From Brachionus manjavacas (lineage: Eukaryota; Rotifera; Eurotatoria; Ploima; Brachionidae), in the NCBI GenBank assembly GCA_019054805.1, contig JAHQIY010000004.1, positions 6,510,001-6,574,000 on the forward strand: a stretch of DNA of 64,000 nt, written 5' to 3'. The notes below the pieces were generated by a model. That model saw only the letters and a program-made list of their open reading frames with translations. It had not been told where the DNA came from and made no database searches. Shown here one piece after another: positions 1-12,741 of the stretch. How positions within the stretch are numbered: position 1 is the first letter of the stretch; every line of letters begins with the position of its first letter. The position numbers and the translations under genes are program-made.

Positions 1-170
1 AAAAACCTATTCAGCAAAATAAAGTAAATTATCAATATTTGGACTTGTGTTTGCACTCAGGATAAAATGTTTTCGTAATTTACTAATTCGCTTTATTTTA
101 ATTTCATTAATAATCAGCTAGTTTCATTAGAAAATACAACCATTGCCAGTCATCGTATCAATTGGGAAAC

Positions 171-1450
171 ATGGTGAGTCAGGCCAGCGATGTCAACAAC
201 AATTTTGCAGCGCCAAACAATGACTTTAATTCGAATGCGCAGGGGTCTGTGTGTGCACCGAATCGGAAAATGGAAGATGAAGAAGATGATGTAGATAGTT
301 TGAACATAAATTTTGATGACGTAAATGAGCAAAGTGATTTGGAAGAGTACTACAACAACAGCCCTGAGCAAGTCATCAATACAAATAGTAATAGCCGCGA
401 AATTGGCGCAACAAATTCTAAAACAGAGACTTGTTTGTATGAAAGTCCACAGCGCTTTGCACTAAACCCAAAAGGTGTTGGGCATCAGATAACTCCATGC
501 AAACCGAACTCAGGTGCCCGAATCAACACTAATTTATTCATGAACTCGCCGATTTCCAGCCCACCGAGCACTGTACTCGACAGTGTTCTCGCTTCTGAGT
601 TCAACCACGGCGAGAATGCGTACGGAACGCCCGCAAACACAAAACCCAACAACAAGAATATCCACTGCATCAAAGAAAAAATAAGACGGTAAAAAGAACA
701 TTTTTTTTCAAAGGACTTTTAAATTAATTCTTTATTTCAGAGATAGGATTAAAATGAGTTGTAACCAGCTCAGGAAATTGATACCGAATGTAGGGGGTTT
801 CAAAACTGACACAGCTTCTTTATTAGGTAAATAGTTAAAAATTTAAAATTTAAAATTTAAAATTTAAAATTTATTTCTATCCAGAAACAACTGTCTATTG
901 GACTGAACTTATAAATACATTTGTTCCCGAGCAATATTTGAGCATTGTTAGTAATACTGATTGACTTGTTAATAAATATTATTTTTTTAACTAGGATTTA
1001 ATTATTTTTTAGATAAAAGCAAAACTGGCCTCCTTGGCTGCGATGAAAATGAGCAGTCAGAGCAAGAATGTGCCTAGTCAATCTCCTAATGTGAGCTTTA
1101 TGGGCCACAAATACAAACAAAATTTTGAATACTTGATAAGCAAAAATCAGCAAGAAGCTCTGCAGTATGCTCATGATTTGCATATGCCAACCAATTCACC
1201 GCATGTCGGCCTAAATGCTCCGTACGAGCAGTTTTCAATGGATTTAAATCATTCTTTTAACTCGTTGCCTGCTTCCCTAAATCTAAAACCAAATTCTTGG
1301 TTGCCATATTCTTTCCAGCTAAATCACGAAACCAACAACTGTTTGAACATCGCTCAGCAAAACGCAAACCATCATCACCAAATGATGGCCTACAATGAGT
1401 TATACGACAAAATGATCAAGAAATCTCCAGCAAACAATATTTTAAATTAG
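171..1450 (+). CDS. bHLH transcription factor, SOHLH-like (4 exons)
   Basis: Exons 171-688, 741-826, 885-946 and 1013-1450 join in frame with GT/AG introns of 52, 58 and 66 bp to give about 367 residues. The basic-helix-loop-helix spans the first two junctions. A basic run KIRRDRIKMSCNQLRKLIP is followed by a short loop (NVGGFKTDTASLL) and helix 2 (ETTVYWTELI). The CxQLRxLIP core and the ETTVxW second helix resemble the SOHLH1/2 group of germline bHLH factors better than Myc/USF or HES types; the family call is by eye. The N-terminal 170 residues are acidic and Asn/Ser-rich. The C-terminal 145 residues are Asn/His/Gln-rich with no known domain. I start at the ATG at 171, because the frame extends upstream only through a TTG. 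That ATG lies inside ATGGTGAGT, a good splice-donor match, so an upstream exon is not excluded. The role would be nuclear DNA binding. Confidence 0.75.
835..873. repeat. 7-bp tandem repeat in an intron of the bHLH gene
   Basis: About five copies of a TTTAAAA-type heptamer fill most of the 58-bp second intron. They leave only the donor, a pyrimidine tract and the CCAG acceptor outside the repeat. Confidence 0.75.
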
Positions 1451-4400
1451 GAAAAAAAGAATTTCAGAACAAATTTTTTTGTACTTTCATTTTTTAGACC
1501 TTTTTTTTTAGCTTTATTTTTTATACTTTTTAGTCTTATTCGTTTTTAAACCTGTGGAAGTATTTATTAATGAAACTTTAATTTTAGTATGGCCTTATTT
1601 TAGTTGGAAAAAAAAATTAGAAAAAAAAAACATGGATTAAAAATTGTTAAATTTTATTATTTTTTTTATTTATCTAAAGTTTTGAAAAAAAGTTAAAAAT
1701 CAAAATTAACAAAAAAATTTAATAAAAAATTTTAATTACTTTTAATTAAATTACTTGTTTTTATTTTGTTTAACAGCTGTATGGCTTTAGAAAATATGTA
1801 TATTCTACAGCAATAATAATTGGCCTTGCCGATTTTTAGCTCTTATCAATTGCTGTTGAATACACGGATTTATCTAAAGCACTTTGAATCAATCACCAAG
1901 TCTAAAAGAAAATATTTTTTTGGAAAAAAATCTGAAAACTTAATGAGATACGGTCTAATTTATAGGGTTTTGTTTTTTCAACGTGCTGTCATACATATTT
2001 GGTTATTCAAATATGTTGTTGCTGATATAGAAATTAAGGAAAGAAACTTAGTATTTAAAAACTTATAAATGAAAGAGACAAATCTAGTTATATTTAGTTG
2101 AATGATATTTCTCATAAAGATTCAAATTTATGGTAATTTTGGCGTAATTTGCGAGGATTCCAAGCGAAAATTTACAGATTAAGATAATGGAAATCGATAA
2201 GTTTGCCATCGTGTCGAACCAAACAACCATGAAGAAAAATTTGAAATTCAAAATATGAAATTTTAAACCAATTTCGATTCATTAAGGCTTTAAGCTAGAA
2301 TAATTTGATATTACGAGCTGCAAACTATTTGATTTAAGAAACTAGCACAACGAGTTGTTCTAATTCAAGTCATTTAAAAACAAGAAAAAAAATAAACTTA
2401 AAATCACAATTGAAAAAATAAATAGAAATTAATTAACTTTGGTTTTGGGAAGGAGCTTTAATTAGTTAGTTAGTGATTATTATAAAGAAGAACTCTAAAA
2501 TTAAAGTTTTCAGAAATGACTCTTCGCAAATCTTATATTTGCTAAACTTCGATGTGGCTTTATTTATAAGGCAAAAAACTGGCAAGTTGAATTATTCTTT
2601 GAAAAATTTGAATGCCGTTTTCTTTGTCTGATGTTGATCGAGCTTTTCAATTGATTGGAATTAATTCATGCCAGAATAATAGCTAGTTAACTAAATAGTG
2701 AAATCACAATCTGTCGTTTCTTGCTTGTATTCGCATAGTTCTTTATCTAAATTTCAATTTTTAAAATAAACAAAGTAATTAGAAAATAAATATTTGAAAA
2801 GGAAACAAATATTTATTGCTTTTGAAATATTCATTAATGTTCTCTTCATCATGCTCCAAATTTGCATTTTGATAATTCCAACTGATTTCAGTCTTTTAGA
2901 AGTTTTTTTTTTCATTTAATATTTAATTATTATCATTTTAGCGCTGGGATTTAGGAATACAAACTCCAACATAGATTTTTTTTGAGTGATGGAATTTCTG
3001 TTTTTCCCTTAACTAAGCATTTTATTGTAACAAAGAAGAAAAATCTTGTGTTTCCGACAGAAAATGATTTCTAATTAAAAAAGTTGCTTTGGTAAAAATC
3101 AAAAAAATAAAATTGAAAGAGTCAGCGATGATTTAAAATTAAAATAATCATTCGTAAAATTTATAAAATATATGGAAAAAAAATTTGAATATTAATTAAA
3201 CAAGAAGCATGGAAGAAATACTAAAACACTATGATAAAAAAAGCTATACTAACAGTCATTAATTTCCTAAATAATTAAACTACAATTATAAATCAAAATC
3301 TAGTTTTAGATCACTAGAGCTTTTGAGAGTCAAATATTTTAAATTAGATGGAGAATTGAGGCGCTTAAGTCAAATCTCTAGTTAAATTATTCAGTTTGCT
3401 TAGAATTGATTATCAATCTTTCACCAGACTCATTAATAAAATCAAATAAATAAATCTTGCTTAATTTTTAAAAATTTCCATAAGATCCTAACTTAGCAAT
3501 AGAAATTATAAGAATCATAAAAATGTTTTAGGCACGATAAATACTGTTGTTGATGTTGTTGATTCTTTAGACTTTCTTATAATTTTAAGGATAATTAATA
3601 ATTAAAACTCAAGAGATTTGTTTGTGTCAAATTTGTTCAAAAACAAATTCGAATTTTTTATTTATTATCCTTCTAGAAATGGTAAAATTAATGGAAATGT
3701 TTTTCCAAGGCTTAATTAAATTTTTTCAAGACCTTAAATTGAAGCTAGCCAAAAATGTATTATCGTTTAATATAAAATATTATTCTTTTCATTTTCATAT
3801 AACAATTGCAAATAAAAATGCTAAGTTTAATAAAAGATGCCTTTTTAAAAAATAAAGACTTGATGGATGAATTATAATTCGAAAAAAATAAAACTCTCAT
3901 TTAGATTTTTAAATTTTTGATAGAAAATTTTAATTTTTTTTTGGAAAAAAATCGACTTTTCTCAAAATTAGCACAAGTCTCGATGAATTAATGTCACGAT
4001 GGTTCAAAATTTTGTAAGCGCTTTATGAACAGTTTCAATTTTTAAAACTTGTTTACCAGCATTGATTGAATTTTAGACTAGATTATTTTCATACTTTTAC
4101 TAAAAATAAATTTCAACAAAATTTATTATAATTAGGAAAATTAGATTTTTAATAATTTTTACTAAGAAAATATTTAGATTACAAAAAGCTGATATACTTT
4201 TAATTGGAATTCTAAATTTAAAAGTTGAAATGTTCTACCCAAAGTTGTTGGCGTTAACAATGCTTTGAGATAGATGTTTTTTTGAATAATTTTTCCTAAG
4301 TGAAAATGTTAGAATAATTTTTAAGAAAGAATATTTCATTCTGTTTAAAAGAAAAGAAAGAAATTTTAAAGAATTCTTGTTTTTTTCCTCTACTCGATTT

Positions 4401-4716
4401 CTTATCACTCCATGAAATTGGATCTTGAGCTATTTTAGAATTTTTACATAGATAAAATGATTGTTTATTAAATTATTTAGAATAATCTATCAAACAAATT
4501 TGATAATCAATCGATCATGAATTCTTTCAAATTTTGCTCATAGCTGAAACCAACTGAGGTTTAATTTTTAACAATCTGAAGCTCTAACATAAAAATGACA
4601 AAGTTTTCTCTAATCCTTCAAATTTAAAGTAATAAATTAATATTTCCTAATTAAATAAATATTTTGATTAGAATCAATTTTATTTTTTAATATTCCCTAA
4701 TGAATCGAATAAAAAA
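1451..4716. other. A/T-rich intergenic spacer
   Basis: The bHLH 3' UTR presumably lies at the left end. The rest is A/T-rich with only short, low-complexity open frames, for example 1820-2068 and 3622-3855. I recognise no domain, RNA or repeat family here. Confidence 0.6.
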
Positions 4717-4787
4717 TGCACTGGCCGGGAATCGAACCCGGGCCGCCCGCGTGGCAGGCGAGCATTCTACCACTGAACCACCAGTGC
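4717..4787 (-). tRNA. tRNA-Gly (anticodon GCC)
   Basis: The reverse complement folds as a standard 71-nt tRNA. The acceptor GCACTGG pairs with CCAGTGC and is followed by discriminator A. The D-arm is GTTC-AGTGGTA-GAAT, the anticodon stem CTCGC/GCGGG with loop CTGCCAC (GCC), and the T-arm CCGGGTTCGATTCCCGG. It differs at only a few positions from the animal tRNA-Gly(GCC) consensus. Internal A-box (TGGTTCAGTGG) and B-box (GGTTCGATTCC) promoters are intact, there is no intron, and a run of six T's follows immediately as a Pol III terminator (4711-4716 on the + strand). Confidence 0.97.
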
Positions 4788-5168
4788 TTATATCAATTGA
4801 AAAGTATTAATTTTATTTTAATTATTAATGTTATGATCAGAAAAGTTCAATTCTGGTGAAATGCTTTCTTAAGAAGAGATTTTTCTATCATGGCTGGTCC
4901 TGGCAGTTCTAATCAGTTCTAAACCCTGAAAAATTGTAGCTTACATGGAAAAAGAACCTTGGTTTATTTTTTTGTCTATTGAGCAATAAATAAAAGAATA
5001 AAATTCTTTAATACAAATTTTATTATCAATCCAATTGATCAATTAATTTTAATACGATTAATATTAAATCAATAAAATTTTAAAGTTTTATTCAAAGATT
5101 AAAGAAAAAATAAATGGGAATATTTATTACGAAATTTATGTGAATTGCGGATTTTAATTCAAAGACCC
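4788..5168. other. spacer between tRNA-Gly and wdr18
   Basis: A/T-rich sequence containing the upstream flank of the tRNA and the 3' end of wdr18. No other feature seen. Confidence 0.5.
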
Positions 5169-6718
5169 TTAAGATGAGTTTAGTATTTTATCAATTGCGT
5201 AGTTGTAAATTTTTTCGTTTATTCTTCTAGTACAATCATATTTGCTTTTTAGTTCAAAGTACTCTTCATGACAGATATCTTGGGACGACGAATTTCCTAA
5301 AAAGTCTTCCAAACAAAATCGGTTTATTTGCCGCTTAGACAACACTGAGATCGACGAATCAACATTTTTATCAATCATATAACGCTAATATATAAAATTA
5401 ATTTTTTTCTCTTTAAAACTTAATCTTTTATTTCTTACGCTGAATAGCAATGGACTGTTAGATTTTTCCTCATTAAAAAAAAAGGTTCTAGGCTTGAATT
5501 CAAGATTTGTCACTGGTCCATTGTGTTTAAGAATCTTGACACATTGTCTGCTCAACGTGTCCCAAATTCGGACTGATGCATCTTCAGATCCAGAAGCTAG
5601 CGTTAAATCATCTAGCGAAATAGCTAAACAATTTATTTTTTGTCTATAAAAATAATGAAATTATTTATTCCAAAAAAATAATGCTGTTTTACTTATGTCC
5701 AATGTAAGACATTTCTTCGGAGTTTTCATCAATCATTTTGTTCGATTCATTCACAATTGACTTGATTGGAATACGAAATATTAAACCATCAGTTAAACCC
5801 ACATATATATTTGACTCCAAATTGTCTAAAATACATCTGTTTGGAACCGATTTTAGAAGTATGGTGTGTACCGAAAATGTTTTATCGCTGTCCAAATTCC
5901 AAAACTTAAAATAAATTGTTCAAAAATAAAACTATAAGTGTAAAAAAAAAAGAATTACTTTACAAGTTTGATCAGCAGATGCAGAAATTACTCTATTACT
6001 AGTTGGCGAAACGAACAAATCGTTTATTCTCATTGAATGGTTATTCCATGTGTAGACCGGATTTAAGTATTCATTTTCTACTGTTAAAATACTTAAAAAT
6101 TTAAAATAAAATTTCATTTTGAAGTATTTTTTTAGAATTACTCAGCAAAGTCCCACACAAGTATGGTAGTATCCTCTGATGCAGTAATCAGATGAGAATC
6201 ATTACTGCTGAATTTAATACACGTCAAATTTTGTAGATGTCTTGAGATTATTGATACCAATTTACCTGAGTGTGACTAATTGATGTTTAACTTCACGAAG
6301 ATTAAATATAGCAAATCTTACTTGATAGATAAAGCATTTTTCTTCTACTCCGAAGGCAATATAGTTTCCACAAATGGTAACTGCTAAACAGTTAATGAAT
6401 CCTGGAGTGTTTATTTTTGCTTGTTGGGACTTTAAATTAGGGATAAATAATTTAATTTAAAATATTTTTTTTATTTTATAATTTTACTTTTCCCTTCAAA
6501 TTCCAATAAAGAATATAAGGCTTATTGTGAATGGCACAAAGCATGTAATCATCTCTTAAGAAAGACAATCCATGGCTAATAGTGCTCGTGTTTTTGTATG
6601 TTTGTAGGTTTGTTCCAGTATTGTGATCCCAAATGCAAATATTCCAAAATTGGCCAAATATGTCAGTAGACAAAAGAACTTCTTTATTAAGCTGACTTAG
6701 ATCTAGTCCCGTTTCCAT
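5169..6718 (-). CDS. wdr18: WDR18 homologue, WD40 protein of the PELP1-TEX10-WDR18 (yeast Rix1/Ipi3) complex (7 exons)
   Basis: Exons on the minus strand are 6718-6488, 6429-6322, 6275-6142, 6091-5959, 5904-5693, 5643-5439 and 5384-5169. All introns are GT/AG and short, and phases agree, giving 412 residues against roughly 430 for vertebrate WDR18. The N-terminus (CIWDHNTGTNLQTYKN, then NKPYILYWNLKGK) aligns with the WDR18 start. Successive WD units end in ILVWDF, a repeat with SADQTCKFWNL, and SEDASVRIWDTLSRQCVK followed by GPVTN. The C-terminus has the RRINEKIYNYAIDKIL segment typical of WDR18. The family works in the nucleolus and nucleoplasm in ITS2 processing and 60S maturation. The propeller is probably complete. 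Assignment is strong because both ends and the order of repeats match this family and not a generic WD40 protein. Confidence 0.92.
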
Positions 6719-8348
6719 TGCTAACTTAAATTTGAAAAATTATATTTTTTTTAAATTCAAATTAATTGTCTAAATATTAATCAAGCATTAGGCACGTGTA
6801 TCTTAAAATCTAAAAATGCAAAACAAACTTAAATTGTCATCGTATTTGATTTTTTTGAAACTAATAATGTCATTAATTTATTATTATTTTCAATATTTTA
6901 AATCTAATGAAGCTTTCATTAAACTTTAAAAAAATTTATTCAATTCAAATATCAAAATTCTTTTGGTAATTTAAAAAAAAATTATTTTGGTAACACAGCC
7001 TAAATGTATTTAATGTAAATTCGGTGACGTAATTTGAAAAACCGAAATATATCAGTCGTTTAATTTTTTTTTTAAACAACCCACATATTCTTGTAAATCT
7101 TGAAGAGAGGAATCCAAATATAAATATAATATTTTTAAAAAATTTTTAAACCTTTTTTTTTTTAATTCAAAGTTTTTTTTCGGCTAGTTCGGTAGAATTT
7201 TTCAAATTAGTAATTATGTTTGACAATTTTTGATCCGATGACGGAACAAGTTTGAACTGACCTTATTTGCTTATCGTTTTCAGCGGGTCTTGATTAATAG
7301 AAAATAATTTTACTAGAATTTTAAGATAACCGATGGGTCCGTTGTCTAATGTTGCTATTTTTTATGGGTTAAGAGGTTAATGAGGTATCACCTTAATACC
7401 CAAAAATCCCACCCATTTACCCCTAAAAATAAAATATTTAACATAATTAGACTGAAAGGACAAAAATGATCACAATGACTTCATTTTTTATGAAAAATTT
7501 AAAATTTTGTTTCTCCAGTTTTTACAAAAATAATTTGATTTTATTTGATAAAAATATTCATTCTGTATTATCAAAAATCGTCAATATATTATAAAAATGA
7601 ATCAGAACTAACAGAAGAAGTTAAAAAAAAAAGTATTCGATGGAAGATCTTGATAACGCAAAAAAAGATGTTTTTGAAAAAAAATTGAACACTACTCAAC
7701 GAGACAGATCTTTTTAACTAAAAAAAAATCAAACATAAAATTTATTTTGAATTCGTTAATAATTCGTTTAAATTTTTTTCTAAAAAGTTGTGTTGTGGCG
7801 TATATTTAAAGGAATAAAAATAAAGAATATTTTAAATATTTATATTTTTATAAATAACATTTAAAATCCTTTTTTTAATTCTTATTGGGCTAATTGGGTG
7901 AATTCGGTGAATATCCTGAAAAAGAGGTTAGTTCTCGGGCTAAATATTTACAAAATCAGGGGTAACTGGGTTAACCTAATTCACCCAATAAGGCTTCACC
8001 CAATTAACCGCAGGAGGTAAAGAGGGGACTAGAAAAAACTGGTCTAATTCGGTGAGCATTTTTGGAGTTTTTGAATAAAATGAGTGCCAAATATGCAATT
8101 AAAAAAAAATAGGTCACCTGGTTAGGCTCATTTACCGTAGAAGAATTAATAAAATTAGAAAAAAATAAATTGTATTTAAATGACTTTTTTAGGCTTATTA
8201 AAGGTCTCGTGTCGTAAATTGTTGGAAAGAGTAAAATTATGAAGGACTTGATATTTTAATTTTAAAGTGGATTGAATTGCTTGTATTTTTTTAATTATTA
8301 ATTTCTGAAAATTTGTTAATACAAAGGAAAGCAGGCTTGTATTTGAAT
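6719..8348. other. A/T-rich spacer with foldback sequences
   Basis: No coding sequence recognised. Around 7360-7430 and 7880-8110 the base composition changes to runs of GGGTTAA, AATTGGGTGAA and their complements, unlike the surrounding A/T. The best-defined pair is listed separately. Confidence 0.5.
7881..7993. repeat. imperfect inverted repeat (foldback) built on an ATTGGGTGAATT motif
   Basis: The left arm 7881-7908 reads CTTATTGGG, then CTAATTGGG, then TGAATTCGGT. The right arm 7973-7993 is its reverse complement without the second nonamer (CTTATTGGG-TGAATT-AGGT). A further half copy lies at about 7994-8009. This may be an end of a small non-autonomous transposon; no target duplication was recognised. 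Confidence 0.5.
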
Positions 8349-8645
8349 GATCAGTATTTAATTAAAAAATAAAAGTTAATAATTAATATGACCAGTATTT
8401 TTTGATCAATATCCAGTTGATTATTATTTAATAGTGTCTGTCAGTATTTAATTGACATGATCGGTATAAAAATTGATTTATCGGTAATATACTAGTACCG
8501 ATTAGTATTTTAATGCAAATGATATATAAAGAAAAAAAAAAGAAGACTGCTTGAATTTATAATGTCAAAATAAAATGTATAAATCATTCAAACATAACCA
8601 ATTTTGCAAATTAAAAACATTTCAATAACAAAAAATATTAAAATG

Positions 8646-8848
8646 CAGACTTGTTTTTAAGTCACAAGTCTTAGGTCAAGTCGAGTCAATGACTTTAGTT
8701 TTTTTAAAAATCAAATCCTAACCTAAAATTTTTTTAAAAAATAAATTTCTAAATAAACAATAATCTTAAAATAATTTTAGTTCAAGTCATTACTTTAACT
8801 TAAATTTTTGTGACTTAGACTTAAAAGCGTGACTTATAAACAAGTCTG
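8646..8848. mobile_element. 203-bp inverted-repeat element (MITE-like) inside the MULE
   Basis: The ends are 20-bp inverted repeats with one mismatch. The left end 8646-8665 begins CAGACTTGTTT and ends AAGTCAC; the right end 8829-8848 is its complement. The interior is rich in AAGTCA/TGACTT motifs that continue the dyad symmetry and enclose an A/T core. It has no coding capacity. It lies between the left MULE motifs and the start of the transposase frame, so it is either a nested insertion or part of the MULE end. No clear target duplication was found. Confidence 0.7.
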
Positions 8849-8898
8849 TTATATTGGCATCAAGTATTGCAGAGTATGTGTCGGATCATGAAGTTGAG

Positions 8899-10211
8899 AT
8901 GGAAGTTGAAGTAGATTGTCTAACTCAACGAGGAGCAAAACGAAGCCGCAAGTGGATAATGGAGGAAAAGTACCCAAACAAAGAAGCAGCATTGAAAAAA
9001 ATAAACGAAGAAAGAACGTGGAGCTACCATTTTGAAAAAAATACTCAAGATAGAAAAAAGATTTATTATAGATGTAATAAAGCTAAATTGAGAGGTGTAC
9101 AGTGTGCAGCTGGAGCTTATTTTTTGTTCGACAGCCGCAGTGTCGATGTTATTGTTTTCCGAAGCGAGAATGAACATGATCACAGCAATTTTAGCCGGTT
9201 ATCTGATGAAATCAAAATTGACATAAAAAAATATTTTGATTTAAGAATGAAGCCAAAAGCAATTTTGGAAAAATTAAGAGAAAAAGGTGTTTCAATTAAG
9301 AAAAAAACACAAATTTCAAATTACTTAACTCAATTGCTGCAAAAAAATTGGTCCAACAAGAATAAGCTTATGGGAATTTGAGGACTGGTGCATCAACCAC
9401 AGCATGTAACAAGTGAAAACACAGGTCCATATGTGTCCAAATGTTGCAAAACATCTATATCTAGCTTATGAAGAGTATCGTGAGGATCTACGAGATGATA
9501 TTGACACTCTAAAATTGTCAAGCATTATATGAAAAAGCACGTGATTTTTTTATCAACAAGTGGCTAGACAAGAAGCAGAAAGTTTCCATCGATTACTTGA
9601 AGTAATCGTGGCTAACTTCTCGTCAAAACTGGCATGAAGGAGCAATACAGCAATTCATCAACCAACAATGCATTAGAAGCTAATAATCTTGTGATCAAGA
9701 AAGAAGAAACACTTAGAGATAGAATGCCATTAGCACGATTTTTGCAACATATCTCATGACAGTGAAAAATGGTCGAATGAATATGCAAATAATGACAAAC
9801 AATTTATTCAATCGCCTAAAGTTGAGCCAAAAAACTGAAGGCTATCATTGGGGTAAAAGCAATAAAACAGCTACATAGCGCGTATTTGAAACATCAAAAG
9901 AATACTAAATACCAGTTGGTGAAGAAGAAATCAGAAATATGAAAGAAATTCGTTGGAACACTTTTTGCTAATTCAAAAAGAGAGCTTTCGCTGTTTGGAT
10001 CGTCACAATACCAAATGGAGATGATATGGCAGTAAATTGGAAGCAAGGTAAATGTACTTGTCCGACCTCTTTCAGGCATTACATGTGCAAACATTTAGTC
10101 GGTTTTGCAATTAGATTAAAATATGTCAAACCACCACCAGCAGCAAAAGATGTACCGATTGGTGAAAAACGCAAAAGAGGAAGACCAAATAAGGCAACAA
10201 AACTTTATTAA
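8899..10211 (+). pseudogene. MULE transposase remnant (FLYWCH/GCM1-like zinc domain and SWIM finger kept, DDE core lost)
   Basis: The intact first part runs from ATG 8899 to 9381. It contains a zinc-binding DNA-recognition domain with spacing YRCNxxxxRGVQC...HDHS, as found at the N-terminus of MULE transposases and FLYWCH proteins. From 9382 the coding sequence continues only in pieces across frames. FEDWCINHS is followed almost directly by PNVAKHLYLAYEEYREDL, so the central stretch that should hold the catalytic DDE residues is missing. Next come SRQNWHEGA, STNNALEANNLVIKKEETLRD and finally a SWIM zinc finger (CTCPTSFRHYMCKHLVGFAI, about 10050-10110) with a basic KRKRGRPNK tail ending at 10211. 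Stops and frameshifts between pieces show it is non-functional. Confidence 0.85.
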
Positions 10212-10415
10212 TTGATTAAAATTCCTTTTTATTTTATTTAACTGTTTGTTTTTTTTAATCAATATTACATTTAATTACAAATTATTAGATTTTATTTTTA
10301 ATATCTAAATTTTACCTAACATATTAAATACCTATCGAACTAATAAAATACCGATCGAAATAGTAAAATATATTAAAATTATACAAAATTATCAAATAAT
10401 CAAAAAATACTGATC

Positions 10416-10839
10416 GAAATATTTATTTTACAAATCAATTAATAAATAGTCAACGAATAATCTAAAACAGATTCAACTAAACTTTATAAAATTTGATAAA
10501 AACAAAATATCATATATCGGAATGAACAAAAGTTTTTGATAAATCACAAATCTATAGTAGATATTTACTTGTTTCCATCTATTGAATTGCTAAGACAAGA
10601 AAACAATGCTCCGTGCCTTTTTACCAGATAAGTGAAAGAATGGTTCCAAGAGCTAACTATTGAAGTGTAATAATGGCTTAATAAAAATCAAGGTCAATAA
10701 GAAATTTGTGAAGCTGGTCAATAAGGAATTCTATGCACTATTCAAGATTATTGTTTTTAATTCCAAGCTAACAAAACACTTTTGTTTCTATTTTATTTTG
10801 ATTTTAAATTCAAACTTTTTAATTTTTTTTTTTTGTTTC
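10416..10839. other. A/T-rich spacer
   Basis: A/T-rich sequence. The stretch from about 10560 may be the decayed body of the LINE whose 3' end follows, but no conserved reverse-transcriptase motif is readable. Confidence 0.4.
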
Positions 10840-10926
10840 TTCAAGCAAGAGGCTGAAAGGGAGGACTAAGTTCCATTCCAAACTGCCTGGGAGTCTCTCC
10901 CAGATTATATTTAAAATAAATAAATC
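10840..10926 (+). mobile_element. LINE 3' end with terminal hairpin and A/T tail
   Basis: GGCTGAAAGGGAGG at about 10855 is followed by a perfect 7-bp hairpin (CTGGGAG, loop TCT, CTCCCAG; 10887-10903) and an ATTATATTTAAAATAAATAAAT tail split across 10904-10925. The same order (GGCTGAAAAGAAGG, hairpin, TTATATTTTAAATAAATAAA) occurs at the end of the better-preserved LINE fragment on the other strand near 22.3 kb, which supports this call. Confidence 0.55.
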
Positions 10927-11737
10927 AAGATTATTGCACGCTATTAGAAGCTATAATAAACTCGATTCTTTACTCTTATAAAGAATCACTATTTTTTTTA
11001 TTAATTTTATTTTATTTTTTTATTTCTTGCTTAACTTTAAATTCTTTATTTTTTAATTAAAGAGTTTAAATAAGATTTATTTTGATTTTGTGAGAAAATC
11101 GTTTATTATTTAAAAACCATAAATCCATTTTCTTAAATTTTTCACAATGTGATCAGCTAGTCCGGATCAAATCGGTTAATAAGATCAGAAAAATCTTGTT
11201 CTCGGGTTATGCGAACAAACTTGTTCACATAAAAGTTCACTGAACTTAATATTCAGAAAAAAAATGTCGATGATATTTTGCCAATGTTTTACCGATGTTT
11301 TCCCAGAAAAAGCATTGGATTAGTCAATAATGAAGAAAATATTATACATCAGTATATATAACAAACCAATTTACTCACTAATCTATAATAGTTCTCATTC
11401 AAACAAACTTGATTTAAATTTCAAATTGAATTTCAAACCCTTTTTTTAAATTAAATCTACATCTTAAATAATTGTCTATTTATAGCACTTATTTTAAGCA
11501 AATTAAGTGAAAATATAATTCCAGACTAAAATTAAGCTATTTTTTTTTAAATATTTTAAACTTAGAATTGTTTCTTTTTTAATAATTAAAAAAAAAGAAA
11601 TTTTGAAGTACTATTTATTGGGGTTTAAAAATAATAATTTCTAAATTTATAACATTTTGATATCAACAAACTGGCCATAACTAAATAGAAAAAACAATTT
11701 AAACACAAATCTATTTATATTTATTTCACAAAAAAAT
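10927..11737. other. spacer downstream of histone H4
   Basis: A/T-rich. The H4 3' UTR lies at its right end: an AATAAA-type signal is present on the minus strand just after the stop, and no histone-type GC stem-loop is visible. Confidence 0.5.
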
Positions 11738-12073
<336 letters not shown>

Positions 12074-12113
12074 TCAATTTTTTTTAATTAGTTCATGTTC
12101 GGACGTGTTTTAA

Positions 12114-12122
12114 GTTTTTATA
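12114..12122 (-). promoter_or_regulatory. TATA box of histone H4
   Basis: TATAAAAAC on the minus strand, about 65 nt upstream of the H4 ATG. H2A has a TATA element at nearly the same distance. Confidence 0.6.
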
Positions 12123-12741
12123 CAAATTTTTTGCATCTATCCTTAAGTTGCACATAATTTTAAAATTTTAAGTGCCCTTGACTCCTTTGAGCATAATTTG
12201 CTTTTATTTAAAATCATTAAAATTTTAAATGTACTTGCAAATAAATTAAAATTATATTGTTATGGCATTCGAGTGGTTTCAAACGTAAATTAACAAAAAG
12301 AAATCGTGAAATATTCTGTAAAAAATTTTAAAATATCTTTTAAATGATTTATGAAATTTTTTTGAGAAACTTAAATTAATAAAAATTTTTTTAATATTAT
12401 TTTTTAGTAGTTCAAAGAATTGGTTGAATTTAAGTCTTAAATATTGTTTGGTCATTGATTTATCAAAAAAAATTCAAAGCAAAGTAAATCACAAGAGAAA
12501 TTCTAATCAAAGAATTTCTAAAAAATTTATTCTTAAACTAGATAGCTTGCAGATATTCCATGAATTATTGAAACTATGAATAATAAAAAAAGTTTTAGTT
12601 TTTAAAAAATTTAAAAAAATAATATTTTTTTGAAATCGCTTCATGTTTGTCAGAAAAAATTAGAGAATTAAAATTTGAAACAACTTTATTAACAACCTTA
12701 AACAAATACTAAAAAAAAATAATATTACTACAAAAAACATT
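12123..12741. other. spacer between H4 and H2A
   Basis: A/T-rich, containing the H4 upstream region and the H2A 3' UTR. No stem-loop or further gene seen. Confidence 0.5.

Larger units (their letters stand above)
8349..10415 (+). mobile_element. decayed MULE (Mutator-like) DNA transposon
   Basis: A broken MULE transposase (about 8899-10211) sits between blocks of an inverted subterminal motif. On the left GATCAGTATTT, GACCAGTATTTTTTGAT (8390-8406), GTCAGTATTT and GATCGGTAT recur between 8349 and about 8510. On the right the same motif appears in reverse complement between about 10330 and 10415, the best copy being ATCAAAAAATACTGATC (10399-10415). Clustered inverted subterminal motifs around the transposase are expected for a MULE. 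The outermost boundaries and target duplication could not be fixed, so coordinates are the outer motif copies. Confidence 0.65.
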
